A stretch of DNA of 21,126 bases from Acidobacteriota bacterium (lineage in GTDB: Bacteria > Acidobacteriota > Terriglobia > Terriglobales > Acidobacteriaceae): the NCBI GenBank assembly GCA_021809235.1, contig JAKBAG010000014.1, forward strand, positions 1 to 21,126. The letters are read 5' to 3'. The notes under the pieces were generated by a model. The model did no database searches and had not been told where the DNA came from. It was given only the letters and a program-made list of their open reading frames with translations. The position numbers and the translations under genes were made by a program. Positions 1-7,921 of the stretch are shown here, piece by piece. Numbering within the stretch: position 1 is the stretch's first letter; each line of letters begins with the position of its first letter.

Positions 1-600
1 AAGAGCGAAGAGCTGGTGCGCCGCCATGGCTACATCACCATTCCGCCCTACGACGACGCTGACGTCATCGCCGGGCAGGCGACTTGCGGGCTGGAGATTG
101 CGCGCCAGTTGCCGGAGGTGGACCTGGTGCTTGCGCCGGTGAGCGGGGGAGGATTGCTGAGCGGGGTGGCGGCGGCGGTGCGACAGATGCTGCCGCAGGC
201 GGTAGTGGTGGGCGTGGAGCCGGAACTGGCTGGCGACACTGCCGAGAGTTTTCGGCGCGGCGAGATTGTGAGCTGGCCAGCAGAGAAGACCAGCCGGACG
301 CTGGCTGACGGGCTGAGGACGCAGAGCGTGGGTGTGAGGAATTTTGCGCATATACGCGAGTATGTGGACCGTATTGTGACCGTGACGGAGGCGGAGATTC
401 GCGCGGCGATGCGAGCGATTGTGGCGGCGACGCGCCTGGTTCCGGAGCCAAGCGGCGCGGTGTCGACGGCGGCGCTGCTGTTCCATACGCGGGAGCTGCC
501 GCCCTTCCAGCGGGCAGTGGCGGTGCTGAGCGGGGGCAATGTGGCTCCGGAGATGCTGGCGGCGATTCTAGCCGGGGATGGGCTAGTAGGAAACGCCTGA
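1..600 (+). CDS. PLP-dependent threonine dehydratase / serine racemase-like enzyme, C-terminal part
   Basis: The reading frame is open from the first base and ends with TGA at 598-600, so only the C-terminal 199 residues are in the window; whole enzymes of this kind are about 320 residues. Visible motifs are PPYDDADVIAGQAT, the glycine loop PVSGGGLLSG that in fold-type II PLP enzymes holds the cofactor phosphate, and a final LSGGNV segment that lies near the pyridine ring. The PLP-binding lysine lies upstream and is not seen. The family (threonine ammonia-lyase, serine racemase, hydroxyaspartate dehydratase) removes ammonia from hydroxy-amino acids or racemises serine. There is no sign of a C-terminal ACT-like regulatory domain, so it is closer to the catabolic or racemase type than to biosynthetic IlvA. 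The exact substrate cannot be set from this part. Confidence 0.88.
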   Translation, partial: KSEELVRRHGYITIPPYDDADVIAGQATCGLEIARQLPEVDLVLAPVSGGGLLSGVAAAVRQMLPQAVVVGVEPELAGDTAESFRRGEIVSWPAEKTSRTLADGLRTQSVGVRNFAHIREYVDRIVTVTEAEIRAAMRAIVAATRLVPEPSGAVSTAALLFHTRELPPFQRAVAVLSGGNVAPEMLAAILAGDGLVGNA

Positions 601-614
601 GCGCATTGCGCGTT
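592..614 (+). terminator. Weak GC hairpin after the PLP enzyme
   Basis: GCGC (601-604) and GCGC (608-611) can pair around a 3-nt loop, and AACGC (592-596) can alternatively pair with GCGTT (610-614). A pyrimidine-rich run (TTCCTTTC) follows at 613-620. The short stem and lack of a true T run make termination uncertain; it may only be intercistronic structure, because the next gene starts 34 nt after the stop. Confidence 0.25.
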
Positions 615-620
615 CCTTTC

Positions 621-629
621 AAAGGAGGT
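621..629 (+). promoter_or_regulatory. Strong SD inside a palindrome
   Basis: AAAGGAGGT lies 5 nt before the ATG at 635 and is the best ribosome binding site in the window. It overlaps the palindrome TCCTTT-C-AAAGGA (614-626), so part of the site could be base-paired in the mRNA. Confidence 0.75.
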
Positions 630-634
630 CTTCG

Positions 635-1657
635 ATGCAGTTGCTACGCTCGCTCCTTTTGCTTGTCTTTGCTGTCTCCAGCCTTGCCAGCGCTGCACAA
701 AAAATCTCCACACAACACTCCGACGAGGGTCCACCGCTGCCGAACGCCGGGCCGCTGGCTACGGTGCTGGTGCGCACGCCGCTCTACGTGTATGCGGATG
801 CGCACGCCGAGCGGGTGGCGCAGGTGCAGGCCGGGCGGGAGATGGTGGTGGCCGAGACGAACGGTCCGTGGATGCGGGTTTTTGCCAACACGGATGCGCC
901 GACGGAGAATCGCAGCGACGCACCGATGCTGGGCGACAACAATCGACCGGTACCCGTGACCGGATGGATGGCTGCAAAGAATGTGCTGCTGGCCAGCACC
1001 AGCGGAGGCGACGAGATCCTGATGGGACAGGCGGCGATGCTGGAGGCGCTGGCTGCGGATGCGCGCGGACCGCGCGATGCGGGGCAGTCGGCGCGGCTGC
1101 TGTATCTGCGGCTGCTGGAGTTCTATCCCCATTCGGAGCTGGCGGCGGAGGCAGCGTGGCGCGCGGCCGATATCCGCTGGCAGTTCGACAAGGCTGACAT
1201 CCAGCAACTGCCTTCGGCCCGGGAGAAGGACGCCTATCTGCGGGAGCAGATCGACGAAACGGAGATGCGGAGGATTCTGCATACCTGGCCGGGCACGCGA
1301 CAGGCCGATCTGGCGGCCTGGGATCTGCTGGATAACAAAATTTGCGGAAGCTGGCAGGGCGATCCGCGGTGCCCGTCCAAGGAGGCAGCGCTCTACGAGG
1401 CGTATGCGACGGCGCATCCGAAAAGTCCGCGCGTGGCCGAGGCGCTGTACGAGGCAGCCTATCGGATGGCGGTGGTGCATGACATGGAGGTGGCGGCTGG
1501 AGAGGACAAGCGTGCCGCCGATGCTCTGCGAGAAGTGGAGGGCATCCGCGACTTTCTGGGGAAGAATCATCCGCACTCCGATTATGGGGCGCGGACGGCG
1601 GCGCTGGTGTATGCCTTGCAGCACGGTATTGCCATCTACGGTTCCGATTCGGAGTGA
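635..1657 (+). CDS. Exported protein with SH3-like domain and helical repeats
   Basis: This is a 340-residue protein whose start is fixed by a strong SD (AAAGGAGGT, 5 nt spacing). Residues 1-20 form a signal peptide (basic MQLLR, a Leu/Val core, then an SLASA-A cleavage site), so it should be exported. Residues about 40-110 look like a bacterial SH3 domain (TVLVRTPLYVYADAHAE... ending in WMRVF and a later GWMAAKNV), which often binds peptidoglycan or peptides. The rest is alpha-helical with TPR/Tol-Pal-like features such as FYPHSELAAEAAWRAAD. I cannot name the family; a role at the cell wall is an inference from the SH3 domain and the adjacent uppP gene. It lies 34 nt after the PLP enzyme gene and could be co-transcribed with it. 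Confidence 0.75.
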   Translation: MQLLRSLLLLVFAVSSLASAAQKISTQHSDEGPPLPNAGPLATVLVRTPLYVYADAHAERVAQVQAGREMVVAETNGPWMRVFANTDAPTENRSDAPMLGDNNRPVPVTGWMAAKNVLLASTSGGDEILMGQAAMLEALAADARGPRDAGQSARLLYLRLLEFYPHSELAAEAAWRAADIRWQFDKADIQQLPSAREKDAYLREQIDETEMRRILHTWPGTRQADLAAWDLLDNKICGSWQGDPRCPSKEAALYEAYATAHPKSPRVAEALYEAAYRMAVVHDMEVAAGEDKRAADALREVEGIRDFLGKNHPHSDYGARTAALVYALQHGIAIYGSDSE

Positions 1658-1791
1658 ACCGGGGATGGTTTTGCGCACTGTGATCACCGGAGAGCAGGCA
1701 ATGTGCTACCGTCAACCTGTAGATGACTTCAGCGTCGTCCGGAAGTGGTCGGCAAAGACGCAGCATGAATCGGCAGCCTTTGGGCTGTACG

Positions 1792-1814
1792 CGGACTGCC
1801 AGCCGGGCAGTCCG
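1792..1814 (+). terminator. Strong GC hairpin between the SH3 protein gene and uppP
   Basis: A perfect 9-bp inverted repeat, CGGACTGCC / GGCAGTCCG, closes a 5-nt loop (AGCCG) in the 240-nt gap before uppP. No T run follows (the next bases are GTCTGGAAG), so it is not a classical intrinsic terminator. It may be a T-less terminator, a processing site or a protein-binding palindrome. The hairpin itself is certain; its role is not. Confidence 0.45.
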
Positions 1815-1897
1815 GTCTGGAAGTATGCATTGCCCCAATCAGCGATGGGAATTCGCCACCGTGGACAGTGCGGCGCGATGGCCGCATGGGAGGAAGA

Positions 1898-2773
1898 TTG
1901 AACACATATTTGCTGTCTGTCCTGTTGGGCATTGTTGAGGGCCTGACGGAGTTTCTGCCAGTGAGCTCGACGGCGCATCTTCGCATTACCGAAGCGCTGA
2001 TGCATCTGGACCTGACGAGTCCGTACTGGAAGATGTATTCGATTGTGATTCAGCTGGGAGCGATTCTGGCGCTGTGCCTGCTGTTTCTGGGGCGGATTGT
2101 GCAGTTTCTGCGCACCTTTCCGGAGGGTGAGAATCGGGATCGCAATGTGTGGACGCATCCGGTCTCGCTGACGATGATTGCCTTTGTGTTCACGGCGGCG
2201 CCGTCGCTGCTGCTGACCAGGCTGATCAGCAAGCATCTGGAGAATCTGACGGTGATGGCGGTGTCGTTGTTTCTGGGCGGCGTGATTATGTGGGTGGTGG
2301 ATGTGTGGAGCGAGCGCGCCGAGTCCAGCGTGACGGAAGTGGAGCAGATGAGTCTGCCGCAGGCGATCTGGATTGGGCTGTGCCAGACGCTGTCGGCGGT
2401 GTTTCCGGGCACCTCTCGCTCGATGAGCACCATTGCGGCTGGTCAGCTGGTGGGACTGAGCCGCTCGGCTGCGCTGGAGTTCAGCTTTCTGGTCTCGATT
2501 CCAACGATGATTGCCGCGACTGGCTATGACCTGGTGAAGACGCTGCATCCGGGGCACCATGCGTCGGGTGCCATTGCGCCGCTGGTGATGAGCACGCAGG
2601 ACTGGGTGGTGCTGGCGATTGGATTTGTGGTGTCGTTCCTGGTGGCGCTGGGCGTGGTGGAGTGGTTCCTGATGTGGGTGCGGCGGCATGGTTTTGTGGT
2701 CTTTGCCGTGTACCGCATTCTGTTGGCGATTGCGCTGTTTACGCTGGGTCGCGGGCTGCTGCACGGCAACTGA
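1898..2773 (+). CDS. uppP: Undecaprenyl-diphosphatase (UppP/BacA)
   Basis: This integral membrane enzyme dephosphorylates undecaprenyl diphosphate, recycling the lipid carrier for peptidoglycan and other surface polymers; extra copies give bacitracin tolerance. The first family signature is EGLTEFLPVSSTAHL near the N-terminus, with its glutamates and Ser/His. The second is PGTSRS in the centre, the phosphate-binding arginine loop. Several hydrophobic spans follow, including FLVSIPTMIAATGYDL and VVLAIGFVVSFLVALGVVEW. I prefer the TTG at 1898, which has GGGAGG (1888-1893) 4 nt upstream and gives 291 residues, normal for the family. The in-frame ATG at 1886 and GTG at 1868 have no SD and add a charged extension. 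The function call is firm; the start is moderately sure. Confidence 0.95.
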   Translation: MNTYLLSVLLGIVEGLTEFLPVSSTAHLRITEALMHLDLTSPYWKMYSIVIQLGAILALCLLFLGRIVQFLRTFPEGENRDRNVWTHPVSLTMIAFVFTAAPSLLLTRLISKHLENLTVMAVSLFLGGVIMWVVDVWSERAESSVTEVEQMSLPQAIWIGLCQTLSAVFPGTSRSMSTIAAGQLVGLSRSAALEFSFLVSIPTMIAATGYDLVKTLHPGHHASGAIAPLVMSTQDWVVLAIGFVVSFLVALGVVEWFLMWVRRHGFVVFAVYRILLAIALFTLGRGLLHGN

Positions 2774-2793
2774 GGTATGGCGGCGCGGGGGTT

Positions 2794-2898
2794 GGCAGGC
2801 AGATTCCCCGCTGCGCTTTCCCGGCGGAGCAGCGCGAGGGCAGAGGCATAATGAAGTGGGATTGCCTGCCGTGTATCCAGCGGCTGGCAGGATTCCCC
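2794..2898 (+). repeat. Three related motifs, two direct and one inverted, upstream of ftsK
   Basis: Copy 1 is GGCAGGCAGATTCCCC (2794-2809), copy 2 is inverted (GGGATTGCCTGCC, 2858-2870) and copy 3 is GGCTGGCAGGATTCCCC (2882-2898). Copies 1 and 2 share perfectly complementary 8-nt arms; copies 2 and 3 pair at 7 of 8. They fill the 135-nt gap between uppP and ftsK, so copy 2 could pair with either neighbour. A CATAAT at 2847-2852 could be a -10 box that would start transcription just at copy 2. Function unknown. Confidence 0.5.
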
Positions 2899-2908
2899 TT
2901 TGTATGCG

Positions 2909-5635
2909 ATGAAGCCGATCCGAACCGCACTGACGCCGACGCGCAGCCGCCCGCTGAACCTGTTGCTGGGTGCGGTGCTGACGCTGCTGGCTGTCTTGCT
3001 GCTGCTGGCCCTGGCCACCTGGCATGCGAGCGACCCCTCGTGGGATACGGCCGCGCCGCTGGTGCAGGGCAGACCCCTGATTCACAACTGGATTGGTCCG
3101 TATGGCGCGTGGACGAGCGATCTACTGCTGCAGATCTTTGGGATAACGGCCTTCGCGTTGCCACTGTGGATGGGCGGGCTTGGGTCGCGCTGGCTGCGAA
3201 CCCGTCCGGGAGGTGCACCGTGGCTGCGCTGGAGCGGGGTTCTGCTGACGATGCTTGCCCTGCCGACGGCGCTGGGAATGATTCCCTATGGGTGGCGCTG
3301 GCTGCATCTGCTGCCGATCGAAGGCGTGCTGGGGCGGATGATTGCCGATGCATTGGCGATGCGCATCGGGGCGCGGGGTGCGGCGATTGTGGCCGTGGTG
3401 GTGGCCGGTGCAGGTTTGTATCTGAGTTCGGAGTTTACCTTCCGCAACAGCTGGGAGTGGCTGCAGCAGCAGTCGCTGCGCCTGACGGTGCTGACCGATG
3501 GTTGGAGGAGCCGACGGATCGAGCGTGCCGAACGCCGCGCAGAGCTGCATGCGATACAGGGAGCGGCGCTGCGTAACCGGTTTGCCGAGGATGAGGATGC
3601 GCTGCCGGGCCGTCGCGCGGCATTTCAGCAGGCGACGATGCAGGATGAGTCGGATGCGCAGCAGGAAGTTGCAGCGGAGACGGATGCCAGCGAGGCAGCT
3701 CCCGCGTGGATGCAGCCGCGTCCCCGGGGATGGTTTGCGCGGATCTTTGGCCGACGCCGGCGGGAGGATCTGCTGGATGAGGTTCCGGCGGTGCGGCGGA
3801 TTGGAGATCTGGCGGCGCGCAAGGCTGCGTCGGCTCCGGCGGAGAGCCTGCGGGAGCGCAGTATCTGGGAGCGCAATGCCGCCTCGACAGTGGCTGCTCC
3901 TGAGCCCATAGAGACGCCGGTGGATCTGGGACCGCAGACGGATTCGGTGGTTCCAATTGCGCAGCGGGCGGAGGAAGCCGATGCGGCAGGCGCAGATGCG
4001 GCGGAGAAGCCAGCGGCACTGCCGGTGGCGCCGTTGCCGGTGGCCGCTGTGCCGACTGCGGCTGTGCCGCGGGCTTCGCGAGCTGCTCGCGCCGAAGAGG
4101 CTCCGATTCACGAGCGTGCCGATACGGAGCTGCGTAGCACTCCCGTGGCGGCGCGGAGTGCCAGCGGCTTCAAGCTGCCGCCAAGCACGCTGCTGCACAA
4201 GGGCGAGATTCCGTTTGCGATCCGGGAAAATGAGCTGCGTGAGGAAGCGCGCAAGCTGGTGGAGAAGTGCGCCGAGTTTCGCGTGAACGGGCAGGTGGTG
4301 CAGATCAATCCCGGGCCGATGGTGACGACCTATGAGTTCAAGCCGGATGCCAGCGTGAAGTACAGCCGCGTGGCAAGCCTGGGCGATGATCTGTGCCTGG
4401 CGATGCGCGCCGAGAGCATACTGATTGAGCGCATGGCCGGCAAGAGCACGATCGGTATTCAGGTGCCGAACCAGGAGCGGGAGACGATTCACCTGCGCGA
4501 TGTGATCGAGTCGGAGACCTTCACGCGGGCAAAATCCCGGCTGACGCTGGCGATGGGCAAGGATATTAACGGCCGGATTGTGACGGCGGATCTGGCTGGG
4601 ATGCCGCATGTGCTGATTGCCGGTTCGACAGGATCGGGAAAGTCGGTAGCGATCAACGCGATGATTATGTCGCTGCTGTTTCGGACGACGCCGGCGCAGG
4701 TGCGGCTGATTCTGGTGGATCCCAAGCGGGTGGAACTGGGCATGTATGAAGGGATTCCGCACCTGTTTACGCCGATTATCACCGAGGCCAAGCTGGCGGC
4801 CAATGCGCTGCGGAATGCGGTGCGGGAGATGGAGCGCAGGCTGAAGCTGCTGGCCAGCCGCAGCGTGCGCAACATTGACCAGTACAACGCGAAGATTGCC
4901 GAGCGGGGCATGTCCAGCCTGTTTACAGATGCTGGAGAAGAAGAGCAGCCGCTGCCGTACATTGTGATCATCATTGATGAGCTGGCGGACCTGATGATGC
5001 TGGATCGGGCTAACGTTGAGGAGTCGATCACGCGACTGGCGCAGATGGCCCGGGCGGTGGGGATTCATCTGGTACTGGCGACGCAGCGGCCGTCGGTGGA
5101 CGTGATTACGGGACTGATCAAGGCCAACGTGCCGACGCGGATCAGCTTTCGTCTGGCATCGAAGGTGGATTCGCGCACGATCATTGATGACAACGGAGCG
5201 GAGTCCCTGCTGGGACGCGGAGACATGCTGTTTCGTCCGCCGGGAACCAGCCGCCTGATGCGCCTGCATGCGCCCTATGTGAGCGAGCTGGAAACGGCGG
5301 CGGTGGTGGACTTCTGGAAGGCGCAGGGTGAGGCCGAATACGTGGAAGGCTTCCTGGAGGCTCCGCGCGAAGAACGCACGCGTGAGGACGGCGACGGGGA
5401 CAGCGAAGAGGACAATGATCCGCTCTTTGATGATGCGGTTCGGCTGGTCTTTGAGTTTGGCAAGGCCTCGACTTCGCTGCTGCAGCGGCGGCTGCGGATT
5501 GGCTACGGGCGCGCGGCGCACCTGATCGATCTGATGGAGAAGGATGGTCTGGTGGGTCCGGCGGATGGATCGAGGCCGCGCGAGCTGCTGAAGTCACCGG
5601 GCTGGCTGCATGAAGTGCCTTCAGCGATGGATTGA
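2909..5635 (+). CDS. ftsK: DNA translocase FtsK/SpoIIIE
   Basis: This septum-anchored ATPase pumps DNA and clears the chromosome termini during division. Four membrane spans lie in the first ~180 residues (LLLGAVLTLLAVLLLLALATW, LLLQIFGITAFALPLW, VLLTMLALPTALGMI and AAIVAVVVAGAGLYL). A long Ala/Glu/Pro-rich linker follows to about residue 420. The motor has Walker A AGSTGSGKS at about residue 571-579, Walker B IVIIIDELADL near 690, and the typical QRPSVDVITGLIKAN segment. The C-terminal ~60 residues (DPLFDDAVRLVFEFGKASTSLL...) form the gamma winged-helix that reads KOPS-like polarity sites. The protein is 908 residues from ATG 2909; a TTG at 2900 is also in frame. There is only a weak SD. It is complete, with all motor motifs intact. 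Confidence 0.97.
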   Translation: MKPIRTALTPTRSRPLNLLLGAVLTLLAVLLLLALATWHASDPSWDTAAPLVQGRPLIHNWIGPYGAWTSDLLLQIFGITAFALPLWMGGLGSRWLRTRPGGAPWLRWSGVLLTMLALPTALGMIPYGWRWLHLLPIEGVLGRMIADALAMRIGARGAAIVAVVVAGAGLYLSSEFTFRNSWEWLQQQSLRLTVLTDGWRSRRIERAERRAELHAIQGAALRNRFAEDEDALPGRRAAFQQATMQDESDAQQEVAAETDASEAAPAWMQPRPRGWFARIFGRRRREDLLDEVPAVRRIGDLAARKAASAPAESLRERSIWERNAASTVAAPEPIETPVDLGPQTDSVVPIAQRAEEADAAGADAAEKPAALPVAPLPVAAVPTAAVPRASRAARAEEAPIHERADTELRSTPVAARSASGFKLPPSTLLHKGEIPFAIRENELREEARKLVEKCAEFRVNGQVVQINPGPMVTTYEFKPDASVKYSRVASLGDDLCLAMRAESILIERMAGKSTIGIQVPNQERETIHLRDVIESETFTRAKSRLTLAMGKDINGRIVTADLAGMPHVLIAGSTGSGKSVAINAMIMSLLFRTTPAQVRLILVDPKRVELGMYEGIPHLFTPIITEAKLAANALRNAVREMERRLKLLASRSVRNIDQYNAKIAERGMSSLFTDAGEEEQPLPYIVIIIDELADLMMLDRANVEESITRLAQMARAVGIHLVLATQRPSVDVITGLIKANVPTRISFRLASKVDSRTIIDDNGAESLLGRGDMLFRPPGTSRLMRLHAPYVSELETAAVVDFWKAQGEAEYVEGFLEAPREERTREDGDGDSEEDNDPLFDDAVRLVFEFGKASTSLLQRRLRIGYGRAAHLIDLMEKDGLVGPADGSRPRELLKSPGWLHEVPSAMD

Positions 5636-5690
5636 CGGCGGTGTGGATGGAAATCCGTTCGCATGAATTCGCAGGCGCGCAGAGCCGGAG

Positions 5691-6995
5691 ATGGCATCGG
5701 CTACTGCACTTTGCCATAAGCTGACTGGGATGCGCGGTTTGACTCGAATCCGGTTCGTGCTGTTGGCGGCGATGGCCGCACCGCTGAGTCTTGCGGCGCA
5801 GGTGATTGTTCCGAACACTCCGCAGCCGAGCGTGCTGTCCGGCAATCCCTGGGGGATTCGTGCGGAATGGCGCATTGGTGGCGAAGGGACGTGGGACTAC
5901 CTGACGGTGGATCCGGTGGCCGAGCAGCTGTATATTGCGCATGGGCCGCAGGTGCAGATTGTGGATCTGCACACGGGCGAGCGGCTGGCCACGGTTTCCG
6001 GATTGGGGGAGGCGCGGGATGTGCTGCTGGACCCCGGTGGCGCGTATGCGTTTGTGAGCGATGCGCGGGCGGCGCAGGTACGCGTGCTGGATCGGCGGAC
6101 ACTGGAGCTGGTGGCCAGCGTACCGACCGGGCCCACGCCGCGGGCACTGGTCTACGAGCCGGTGACGCAGCTGGTTTTTGCCATTTGTGCGGCGCCGGTG
6201 GCGGCAACGGCCGAGATTCCAGCAAACCCGCATGCGGGCGCCCATGCTGCGCGCAACCATCCTCCGGTTCACTCGACGGTGACGGTGATCGACGCGCGGG
6301 ACTGGAAGCTGCTGGGCGATTTTCAGGTGTCGGGGCGGCTGGGTTTTGGACAGGCGGATGGCAGCGGAAGCGTGTTCCTGACGGTGGAGGATCGCCGCAC
6401 GGTGTTGCGCTTTGATGCAGCGACGATCGCGCGGCAACTGCGCGGGGAGGCTGCGGGACACGCGCCTGCGTCGACTGGAGATGGCGCTGCTTCCAGCGCG
6501 CATGCGGACCCGCATGGGACGGCGTGGGATCCGCTGATGCGCCAGTTTGCGTTGCCGGAAAGCTGCACCGATCCTACGGCGCTGGCGTTGGATACGCGGC
6601 ATCTGCGAGTCTTTGCCGGCTGCGAAAACGGGTATCTGGTGGTGCTGGACAGCGGCAGCGGCAGCGTGCTGGCAACGCTGAAGATTGGGCTGGACCCTGG
6701 CAGCATTGTCTACGATGCGGGCCGAGGACTGATCTTTACGGCCAATGGCGGCGGTGATGGGAGCATCAGCATCATTCGCCAGGACGTGAATGATGGGTAT
6801 GCGCTGGTGCAGCAGTTGATCACGCGGCCCAGAGCGCGCACGATGGCGGAGAATCCATCGGCAGGGCGGCTCTATCTGGTGACGGATATCTACGGGTTCG
6901 ATATCGATGGCAGCAGCGGGATTGGTACACTCAAAACGCGACCGATGCCGGGAAGTTTTGAGGTGATCGTGATTGGTCCGGTGGGCGCGCCGTGA
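5691..6995 (+). CDS. Exported YncE/YVTN-type beta-propeller protein
   Basis: A 434-residue protein, or 421 if the ATG at 5730 is used. The later start gives a cleaner signal peptide (MRGLTRIRFVLLAAMAAPLSLAAQ), so I favour it in biological terms; neither start has a good SD. The body holds blades of the YVTN/NHL-like kind: TWDYLTVDPVAEQLYIAHG, then VQIVDLHTGERLATVSGLGEA, DVLLDPGGAYAFVSDARAAQ and RVLDRRTLELVASVPTGP, with similar units near the C-terminus. A His/Ala-rich insert (about residues 175-190) and an Ala/Gly-rich loop (about 255-275) interrupt the blades. Such proteins are periplasmic and bind ligands or partners; no enzymatic motif is visible. The end overlaps the next start codon by 4 nt (GTGA), suggesting coupled translation with the receiver-HPt gene. 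Confidence 0.85.
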   Translation: MASATALCHKLTGMRGLTRIRFVLLAAMAAPLSLAAQVIVPNTPQPSVLSGNPWGIRAEWRIGGEGTWDYLTVDPVAEQLYIAHGPQVQIVDLHTGERLATVSGLGEARDVLLDPGGAYAFVSDARAAQVRVLDRRTLELVASVPTGPTPRALVYEPVTQLVFAICAAPVAATAEIPANPHAGAHAARNHPPVHSTVTVIDARDWKLLGDFQVSGRLGFGQADGSGSVFLTVEDRRTVLRFDAATIARQLRGEAAGHAPASTGDGAASSAHADPHGTAWDPLMRQFALPESCTDPTALALDTRHLRVFAGCENGYLVVLDSGSGSVLATLKIGLDPGSIVYDAGRGLIFTANGGGDGSISIIRQDVNDGYALVQQLITRPRARTMAENPSAGRLYLVTDIYGFDIDGSSGIGTLKTRPMPGSFEVIVIGPVGAP

Positions 6996-7852
6996 GGGCG
7001 GAAGCAGCCGGGAATGGTGCAGCCGGGAATGATTCTGCGCAAAGCATGCTGACGATTCTGCTCATTGACGATGATGCGATCAGCCGGGAGGTGCAGGCGG
7101 TGCTGCTGGCACCGCTGGGCGTTTGCGTGGAGACGGCTGAGGACGGGGAAGCGGCTGTGGCATGGATCGAGGAGCGCACCGGGAAGGCCGATGCGAGCGT
7201 GCCCGATGGCATTCTGCTGGATGCGCAGCTGCCTGGACTGCGTGGCGCGGAGTTGATCCGGGCGTTGCGGCAGCGCAGTGCTGCGCCGATTGTCGTGTTC
7301 AGCGCGAGCGCGGTTGCGGCGGAAGTGGAAGCCGCTGCAGATGGGTTCGTGCAGAAGCCGGCGGAACCGGATGCGATTCTGGATGCGATTCAGAGCGCGA
7401 TTGCGCGAGCGAATTTCGGCGCCATGACAGCGCAAACCGAGGCCAGGAACGGGACGACTGCGGCGAAGGCTGTGATGCCTGTGCCCAGAGCGAAGGCGAT
7501 GGATGCGTTGCCGGTGATTGACCCGGTGGTGCTGGCGAAGTTTCGCATGCCGACGGCTGCGCTGCGGTCGATGTATGCGGCGCTGGTGGAGGATGGGGAA
7601 CGGCGGCTGCCGGTGCTGCGGGCAGCCCTGGAGAGCGGCGATGCAGAGGCCGCGCATGCGACGGCACATGCGATCAAAGGCGGATGCGCGATGCTGGGCG
7701 TGGCGCGGATGCGGGATGCGGCGGCGGCGCTGGAGGTGTGGGCGGCAGCAGCGGACTGGCGCAGTGATTTTGCGGATCTGGAGGCTGCTTTGGCAGCGCT
7801 GCGGATTCTGGTACAGGATGAATCTTTCGAGTTTGCGGTTTCGTCCATATAG
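6992..7852 (+). CDS. Receiver-HPt phosphorelay protein
   Basis: A two-domain signalling protein of 286 residues. The receiver domain has the acidic cluster D26-D28 after TILLI, the phospho-acceptor D77 in GILLDAQLPG, S104/S106 in VVFSAS and K122 in VQKP. A linker of about 40 residues leads to a C-terminal histidine phosphotransfer domain with H226 in the HAIKGG motif followed by a second helix (MRDAAAALEVW). It would pass phosphate between a hybrid kinase and a final regulator. It has no DNA-binding domain, so it is a relay component. The GTG at 6992 overlaps the upstream stop by 4 nt. An in-frame ATG at 7046 would start directly at the receiver and would exclude a 15-nt tandem duplication, so the true start may be 7046. 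The NarL-type regulator 70 nt downstream is a possible partner. Confidence 0.87.
   Translation: MRAEAAGNGAAGNDSAQSMLTILLIDDDAISREVQAVLLAPLGVCVETAEDGEAAVAWIEERTGKADASVPDGILLDAQLPGLRGAELIRALRQRSAAPIVVFSASAVAAEVEAAADGFVQKPAEPDAILDAIQSAIARANFGAMTAQTEARNGTTAAKAVMPVPRAKAMDALPVIDPVVLAKFRMPTAALRSMYAALVEDGERRLPVLRAALESGDAEAAHATAHAIKGGCAMLGVARMRDAAAALEVWAAAADWRSDFADLEAALAALRILVQDESFEFAVSSI
7005..7034 (+). repeat. 15-nt tandem duplication near the start of the receiver-HPt gene
   Basis: CAGCCGGGAATG occurs at 7005-7016 and again at 7020-7031, a 15-nt period that encodes AAGN twice if translation begins at 6992. It lies between the two possible start codons (6992, 7046) of the receiver-HPt gene. Confidence 0.8.
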
Positions 7853-7883
7853 AATTGCGGGTAACGATAAAGAGAACGCAATT
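7853..7883 (+). promoter_or_regulatory. Inverted repeat AATTGCG-N17-CGCAATT upstream of the NarL-type regulator
   Basis: Two perfect 7-nt arms (7853-7859 and 7877-7883) are spaced 24 bp centre to centre, just over two helical turns, in the most AT-rich gap of the window. The left arm directly abuts the upstream stop codon. This could be a dimer-binding operator, perhaps for the regulator encoded 38 nt downstream, or an RNA hairpin. The role is inferred. Confidence 0.45.
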
Positions 7884-7921
7884 TCTATGCTGTCCATAAA
7901 CTCTGTCATCAAGGGGGCGCC

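Noticed and set aside
2662..3576. A 304-residue + frame bridging uppP and ftsK
   Set aside because: It overlaps both real genes in another frame and has Ala/Gly/Cys/Arg composition typical of frame-shifted GC-rich DNA.
4000..4150. Repetitive Ala/Pro/Val codons in ftsK as a possible tandem repeat element
   Set aside because: This is the normal low-complexity linker of FtsK; the units are irregular and not exact DNA repeats.
3122..5521. A 799-residue open frame on the - strand opposite ftsK
   Set aside because: It is fully antisense to a certain ftsK gene, its product is Arg/His/Gln-rich with no recognisable domain, and such frames are common opposite GC-rich codons.
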